From contig CAIYYE010000049.1 of assembly GCA_903930395.1 (NCBI GenBank), positions 1 through 12,048 of the forward strand: a stretch of 12,048 bases of DNA. Direction: 5' to 3'. Positions within the stretch are counted from its first letter, which is position 1, and every line of letters starts with the position of its first letter. The DNA is from an uncultured beta proteobacterium. Lineage in GTDB: Bacteria; Pseudomonadota; Gammaproteobacteria; Burkholderiales; Rhodocyclaceae. The notes beneath the pieces are model-generated. The model did no database searches, was not told the origin of the DNA, and worked only from the letters and a program-made list of their open reading frames with translations. Below, piece by piece: positions 8,319 through 12,048 of this stretch. The position numbers and the translations under genes were made by a program.

Positions 8319-8320
8319 CC

Positions 8321-8734
8321 GTGGATCGCGTGGCGCCGAAATTTGCTGTCTGTCCCAGTGCCGAACTGGCTGACGGCGAGCACCGCAAGCTGACCCTGAC
8401 TTTCGAAGGGCGGGAGGAGGAATGCCTGCTCCTGCGCTTTGAAGGCCGGGTTTACGCCTATCTCAACCGCTGCGTGCACATGCCGCGCCGGCTCGATGGC
8501 GAAGAGCCCCGGATTTTCGACCACAGCGGGCGCTACCTGCGCTGCTCGATGCACGGCATCGTCTATACCCCGCAAACCGGCGCCTCGGTGAGCACCATGT
8601 GCGAAGGCGAACGCTTGCGGGCCGTCGATAGTTACGAGGAAGGCGGGGAAGTCGGCATTGCTGATTTCCGGGTAAGCGCCGTGGATACTTCAGAGGTCGC
8701 CTCTTTCAAAGAGGCCAGCCGCTTCCAAAGCTAA
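8321..8734 (+). CDS. Small Rieske [2Fe-2S] protein
   Basis: The product is a 137-residue protein with both Rieske cluster-ligand pairs: Cys51-x-His53 (NRCVHM) and Cys75-x-x-His78 (RCSMHG). It has no signal or membrane helix and no catalytic oxygenase domain, so it resembles a soluble Rieske ferredoxin or electron carrier. Twenty-one residues separate the pairs, a little more than in many Rieske ferredoxins, through an extra DGEEPRIFDHSG segment. No ATG fits. I chose GTG 8321, which has an AAAAGG-like ribosome-binding site about 8 bases upstream and starts 2 bases after the hemerythrin stop. GTG 8300, overlapping that gene, is the alternative. It is the last gene of the SIR2-like operon. An electron-transfer role is known for the family; partnership with the hemerythrin or nitrogenase is inference. 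Confidence 0.88.
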   Translation: MDRVAPKFAVCPSAELADGEHRKLTLTFEGREEECLLLRFEGRVYAYLNRCVHMPRRLDGEEPRIFDHSGRYLRCSMHGIVYTPQTGASVSTMCEGERLRAVDSYEEGGEVGIADFRVSAVDTSEVASFKEASRFQS

Positions 8735-8832
8735 ACTATTTCCTCGCCTGCGCGGGAACTACGCTCGTTCGGTACGCGGCCTTCATGCGTGGAATTGCGT
8801 TGTGCTGACCAGAGACAGGAAGCTCAATATGG
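8735..8832. other. Convergent intergenic gap, no clear terminator
   Basis: These 98 bases separate the Rieske gene from the convergent second kinase. No stable stem with a U-tract was found on either strand. The piece CCTCGCCTGCGCGGGAACTA at about 8741-8760 resembles a decayed REP-like palindrome of the CCCGC...GCGGG type common in proteobacteria, but the stem is imperfect and only one copy is present. Confidence 0.3.
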
Positions 8833-11289
8833 CTATCGCACGGCACTGTGGCTATTTTTCGATAGCCATTTGAATATGGTTTCATACAACTTGTCGGGAT
8901 CAACCGGTTTGCCAATGTGGTCGCACATGCCTGCTTCCATGCAAATTTTGCGGTCTTCATCGAATGCATTGGCTGTCATGGCGATGATGGGCGTTGCTGA
9001 ATAGCTTGGCAGGGCTCGAATAGCTTTTGTTGCGTCAATGCCGTTCAGCTTGGGCATCTGCATGTCCATCAGGATCAGGGCATATTCATTTTGTTGAGCA
9101 AGTTGAAAAGCCGCTTCGCCGTCATCAGCAATATCTACGACCAGCCCGACTTCTTCAAGAAGGCAGCGTGATACCTCTTGGTTAATTGGCTCATCGTCGG
9201 CAAGCAGAATGCGGGTCCCGGTAAAGTAGGCAAGCAGACAAGCTTCTGCCGCGATACCGCTGGTTGTCGGTGTCGCTTGGGCTATACCGTTGGTTTTACG
9301 TAGCCGAGCAGTGAACCAGAAGCAACTCCCCTTGCCGACCTGACTGTCGACGCCAATATCTCCGCCCATCATTCTGGCCAGTCGCTTGCTGATTGCCAGC
9401 CCTAATCCAGTGCCGCCATATTTCCTTGTCATCGAGCCATCAGCCTGTTCAAAGGCAGTGAAGAGGCGCTTTTGGTCTTCCGGGGCGATGCCGATGCCGG
9501 TATCCGTCACTTCAAAACGAATTAACAGAGTGTCCCCTGTCTCTTCAACCGGGCGGATCCAAACAGTAACTGATCCTTGGTCGGTAAATTTTACGGCGTT
9601 GGCCGTAAGATTGAGCAAGATCTGGCCGAGGCGCAGCGGATCGCCATGAAGGGTGCGGAAGGTATCCTCAGGCAACAGGTCAATGTGCAGTTTGAGACCT
9701 TTGTCGATGGCTTTTTGGCCAATCAGGTCGGAAGTATTTTCCAACAACTCGCCAAGTACAAAATCTCGCTGTTCCAGAGTTAGTCTATCGGCCTCAATTT
9801 TCGAAATATCAAGGATGTCGTTAATGATGCCAAGCAGGTGCTTGGAACTTCGGCGTAGCTTTGCCAGGTAATCGGCCTGTTTGCTGTCGTTGGCGCGGCG
9901 TAATGCCAGATCTGCCATGCCGATGATCCCGTTCATGGGCGTGCGCAATTCGTGGCTCATATTTGCCAAGAAGACAGACTTTGCCCGATTCGCCGTTTCT
10001 GCAGCTTCTTTCGCAATCGACAAGGCCACCGTACGCTCCTGAACCAGGCCTTCCAGATGGTGCCGGTACTGCTCAAGCTCGGATTCCTTTTGCTGCATCT
10101 CCTCATTTGTCTGCATTCGCTCCAGAAATGCAGAAGTCCAGCGTGACAGCAGTCGAATGAATTCAATGTCGAAAATATCGAAATCGGACGGTCTTCCAGT
10201 TAATGATGAAAAATTCAGTGTTCCGAACAGTTCGCCTCGAACCGTGATTGGAATGCCAATATAGGAAGCCAAAGAAAATTCACGCAGGCATGGATGTGTA
10301 GCGAACTCCGAAGCGGGGGCGTTTGAAATGGCCAACAGATCACCGCTTTGAAGTGTGCTATTGCAATAGGTGATCCCAAGGGGAAAGATCTGACCGTCCG
10401 AAAGCGTGTCGGGTGGGGACACCTGGACAACTATCCGATATTCATTTTCCTTGATGCTGCTGACGATGCCAAACTCAAGCTGCAGGTGCTCCGCCGCAAC
10501 CTTCAGTGCATTACGTAACGTAGCTTCCGGTTCGAAGCCTGATAGGGCAGCAACATCGTTTAGTGACTTTAGAGAATCCAGGTTTCGCTGAAGCTGCTTG
10601 TTGTAATTCGTCCTATCCATGTCGCTCGCCTGCAACTTGAGCAACATCGTATTGAATGCTGCGACTGTTTCGGCCAATTCGTCGTTGCCATTTACAGTAA
10701 GCACCTGAGTAAGGTCGCCATTTGCGACGGCCATGCTGGCGCTGCGCAGTGACAGCAATTGACGCGTTAGATAGGTGCCCAGAATTAATGAAAAGAAGGC
10801 CACAAATAGCATTTCCAGCAGAGAAATGCTCAAGGTCCAGTTTCGGGTCTGGGTTATCAATGCTTGAAATGGCGCAATATCAATACCAAACTCAATGCGA
10901 CCGAAATTCTGTCCCGAAATCCCTACGGCTACTTCGCTATCGTAAATACCATCCTTCACATTTCGGAAATTGCTATCAACATTAAATGCCGATGCGGGCA
11001 GCACGCCATGCTGCACGAGCGGCTTGTTCTGTGGATCAAAAACGCGAATGTATGTGAGGTCGCCCGTGTCAACAATGTCCTTTACAACGCTATCCAGCGT
11101 GGCGAGATCGTAAGCAATCAACGAATCGCGAACGCTTGCACTTATAAGTCGAGCGGTGCTGCCTGCACGACGTTCAAGCTCAGCCTCGTATGAAGTTTGC
11201 AATTGACCAATGATGCTCAGGCCAAGAATAGTCAGCAGGACACCCTCTATCAGGGCAATACCAAGAATTGTTTTGGTCCGAAACCTCAC
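8833..11289 (-). CDS. Membrane-bound hybrid sensor histidine kinase (HAMP-GAF-HisKA-HATPase-REC)
   Basis: This is an 818-residue inner-membrane hybrid kinase. TM1 (about 7-29) and TM2 (about 151-174) bracket a periplasmic sensor of about 120 residues. Then come HAMP (about 171-225), GAF (about 245-390) and a coiled coil to 435. The HisKA phospho-acceptor is His446 ([12 protein letters not shown]). HATPase motifs [15 protein letters not shown] and GGTGLGLAI follow, then a receiver (about 690-810) with Asp742 in LILMDMQMP. There is no HPt or DNA-binding output. It starts with GTG, which overlaps the TGA of the upstream PhnD-like gene (GTGA, 4-base overlap), so the two are surely co-translated. 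By analogy with AioX/AioS, the binding protein probably presents ligand to this sensor. Its composition is visibly more AT-rich than the nif genes. The catalytic half closely resembles that of the hemerythrin kinase at 3108-6215, indicating paralogy. Confidence 0.92.
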   Translation of the reverse strand: MRFRTKTILGIALIEGVLLTILGLSIIGQLQTSYEAELERRAGSTARLISASVRDSLIAYDLATLDSVVKDIVDTGDLTYIRVFDPQNKPLVQHGVLPASAFNVDSNFRNVKDGIYDSEVAVGISGQNFGRIEFGIDIAPFQALITQTRNWTLSISLLEMLFVAFFSLILGTYLTRQLLSLRSASMAVANGDLTQVLTVNGNDELAETVAAFNTMLLKLQASDMDRTNYNKQLQRNLDSLKSLNDVAALSGFEPEATLRNALKVAAEHLQLEFGIVSSIKENEYRIVVQVSPPDTLSDGQIFPLGITYCNSTLQSGDLLAISNAPASEFATHPCLREFSLASYIGIPITVRGELFGTLNFSSLTGRPSDFDIFDIEFIRLLSRWTSAFLERMQTNEEMQQKESELEQYRHHLEGLVQERTVALSIAKEAAETANRAKSVFLANMSHELRTPMNGIIGMADLALRRANDSKQADYLAKLRRSSKHLLGIINDILDISKIEADRLTLEQRDFVLGELLENTSDLIGQKAIDKGLKLHIDLLPEDTFRTLHGDPLRLGQILLNLTANAVKFTDQGSVTVWIRPVEETGDTLLIRFEVTDTGIGIAPEDQKRLFTAFEQADGSMTRKYGGTGLGLAISKRLARMMGGDIGVDSQVGKGSCFWFTARLRKTNGIAQATPTTSGIAAEACLLAYFTGTRILLADDEPINQEVSRCLLEEVGLVVDIADDGEAAFQLAQQNEYALILMDMQMPKLNGIDATKAIRALPSYSATPIIAMTANAFDEDRKICMEAGMCDHIGKPVDPDKLYETIFKWLSKNSHSAVR

Positions 11290-12048
11290 GGCAACCGACC
11301 AACACTTTGGTCTATTTTGAGACGACGAATCTCATCCCAATCGCGATTCGAAGCGGCTTCTATCCCCTTCAAACTGAGCGGCCGAAGCAGGTTGCGCCCT
11401 GTGTCGTCACCATCAAGCGAACTCAGACCTGCGAATACCTTGGACAGAGTCTCGGAAGTCACACGAGGGTGGGCTGCAAAGGCATGTGGTACGTAACTGG
11501 GCGTAGTAGTCAGCACTTTTAGCTGAGAAGAAACCGCCGGATCAATCGCCTCAAGTGTGCGCTTTATTCCCCCGCCAGCGGCAAAAGCTCCTTGCGCCAC
11601 ACCACGGTAAACCGAGTCATGCGAAGCGACGTAGCGCGTTTCTATAGGAATATCCAGACGCGAGAACTCCGCGCGCGGCAAGATGCTGGCAGCAAACGCA
11701 GCAGGTGCAGGAAAAGCGACAATCTTTCCGGCGAGTTGCCTGATGTCTTTGAGTGGAGAATTCTTGGCAACCACAACAATGCCAATCAGTCGCCGGTCCT
11801 TTTCTTTTGCAAATGCGCGGTATCCGGGCTCTTTGCTGAAAACGGTGTAGTGATAAGGATTCATGTACGCAAGGTCGTACTCGCCCTGCTTGAGACGTTC
11901 CTCAAAGGTAGGAATATCCGGAGCGGTTCTGAACGTGAGCCGAATCCCAGAACGTGTTGCAACTTCTTGTATGAGTGGAATCCAAACTCGCGCAAGCTCT
12001 GTCACTGACTGTTGCGGGACGATGCCAAAAACCAGTTCAGGCTCAGAC
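11286..12048 (-). CDS. PhnD-type periplasmic substrate-binding protein (partial, N-terminus off the right edge)
   Basis: The frame is open to the window edge, so the signal peptide and true start lie beyond 12048; a GTG at 12005 is internal. The visible ~253 residues are typical of phosphate/phosphite/phosphonate-type (PhnD-like) binding proteins. They include the mature N-terminal strand [10 protein letters not shown] followed by LARVWIPLI, the ligand-site segment [14 protein letters not shown], and [20 protein letters not shown] with its conserved serine and glycines. No ABC permease or ATPase gene is in view. Instead its TGA overlaps the kinase GTG by 4 bases, which suggests a sensory rather than a transport role, as for AioX (arsenite) next to AioS. 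The ligand cannot be told from the sequence; an oxyanion is only the default guess. The family call is strong. Confidence 0.88.
   Translation of the reverse strand, partial: SEPELVFGIVPQQSVTELARVWIPLIQEVATRSGIRLTFRTAPDIPTFEERLKQGEYDLAYMNPYHYTVFSKEPGYRAFAKEKDRRLIGIVVVAKNSPLKDIRQLAGKIVAFPAPAAFAASILPRAEFSRLDIPIETRYVASHDSVYRGVAQGAFAAGGGIKRTLEAIDPAVSSQLKVLTTTPSYVPHAFAAHPRVTSETLSKVFAGLSSLDGDDTGRNLLRPLSLKGIEAASNRDWDEIRRLKIDQSVGRLP

Overview
The window is a nitrogen-fixation region from a diazotrophic proteobacterium. The combination of molybdenum nitrogenase genes, draT, hemerythrin-type oxygen-binding domains and large PAS/GAF hybrid kinases most resembles a betaproteobacterium of the Rhodocyclaceae type (Dechloromonas/Azospira/Azoarcus-like). 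That placement rests on gene content and general recognition, not on a search.

Layout. Positions 1-2044 (minus strand) carry the start of nifD (first 354 codons; the rest is off the left edge) and the complete nifH, transcribed nifH to nifD. Upstream of nifH is a textbook NifA/sigma-54 control region read on the minus strand: a -24/-12 promoter (2110-2125), a perfect IHF-consensus match (2143-2155) and a TGT-N10-ACA NifA upstream activator (2224-2239). The activator lies inside the 5' end of the divergent draT gene (2161-3081, plus), whose product ADP-ribosylates and so switches off the NifH protein. draT converges on a 1035-residue soluble hybrid histidine kinase (3108-6215, minus) with an N-terminal hemerythrin domain, two PAS, one GAF, HisKA/HATPase and a receiver.

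A roughly 300-base divergent spacer (6216-6518) follows. It holds a second NifA-type activator site and a candidate sigma-54 promoter pointing right, a 16-bp palindrome, and, pointing left, a hairpin, a strong ribosome-binding site and a 27-codon leader ORF overlapping the kinase start. To the right lies a compact four-gene operon (6519-8734, plus): a SIR2-like protein lacking the catalytic His, a 185-residue protein of unknown family, a stand-alone hemerythrin and a small Rieske [2Fe-2S] protein. Converging on it is a second, membrane-bound hybrid kinase (8833-11289, minus). It overlaps by 4 bases the end of a PhnD-type periplasmic binding protein gene (11286 to beyond 12048, minus), which looks like its ligand-binding partner.

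How it fits together. The left part makes nitrogenase and its NAD-dependent off switch. The middle cassette appears to be co-regulated with nif and carries oxygen-binding, electron-transfer and NAD-binding-fold proteins, so it is a good candidate for an uncharacterised nitrogenase accessory or oxygen-protection module. The adjacent hemerythrin kinase would be a cytoplasmic oxygen/redox sensor. The PhnD-like protein with its kinase looks like a separate extracytoplasmic solute- or oxyanion-sensing system. No tRNA, rRNA, CRISPR array or insertion sequence was seen.
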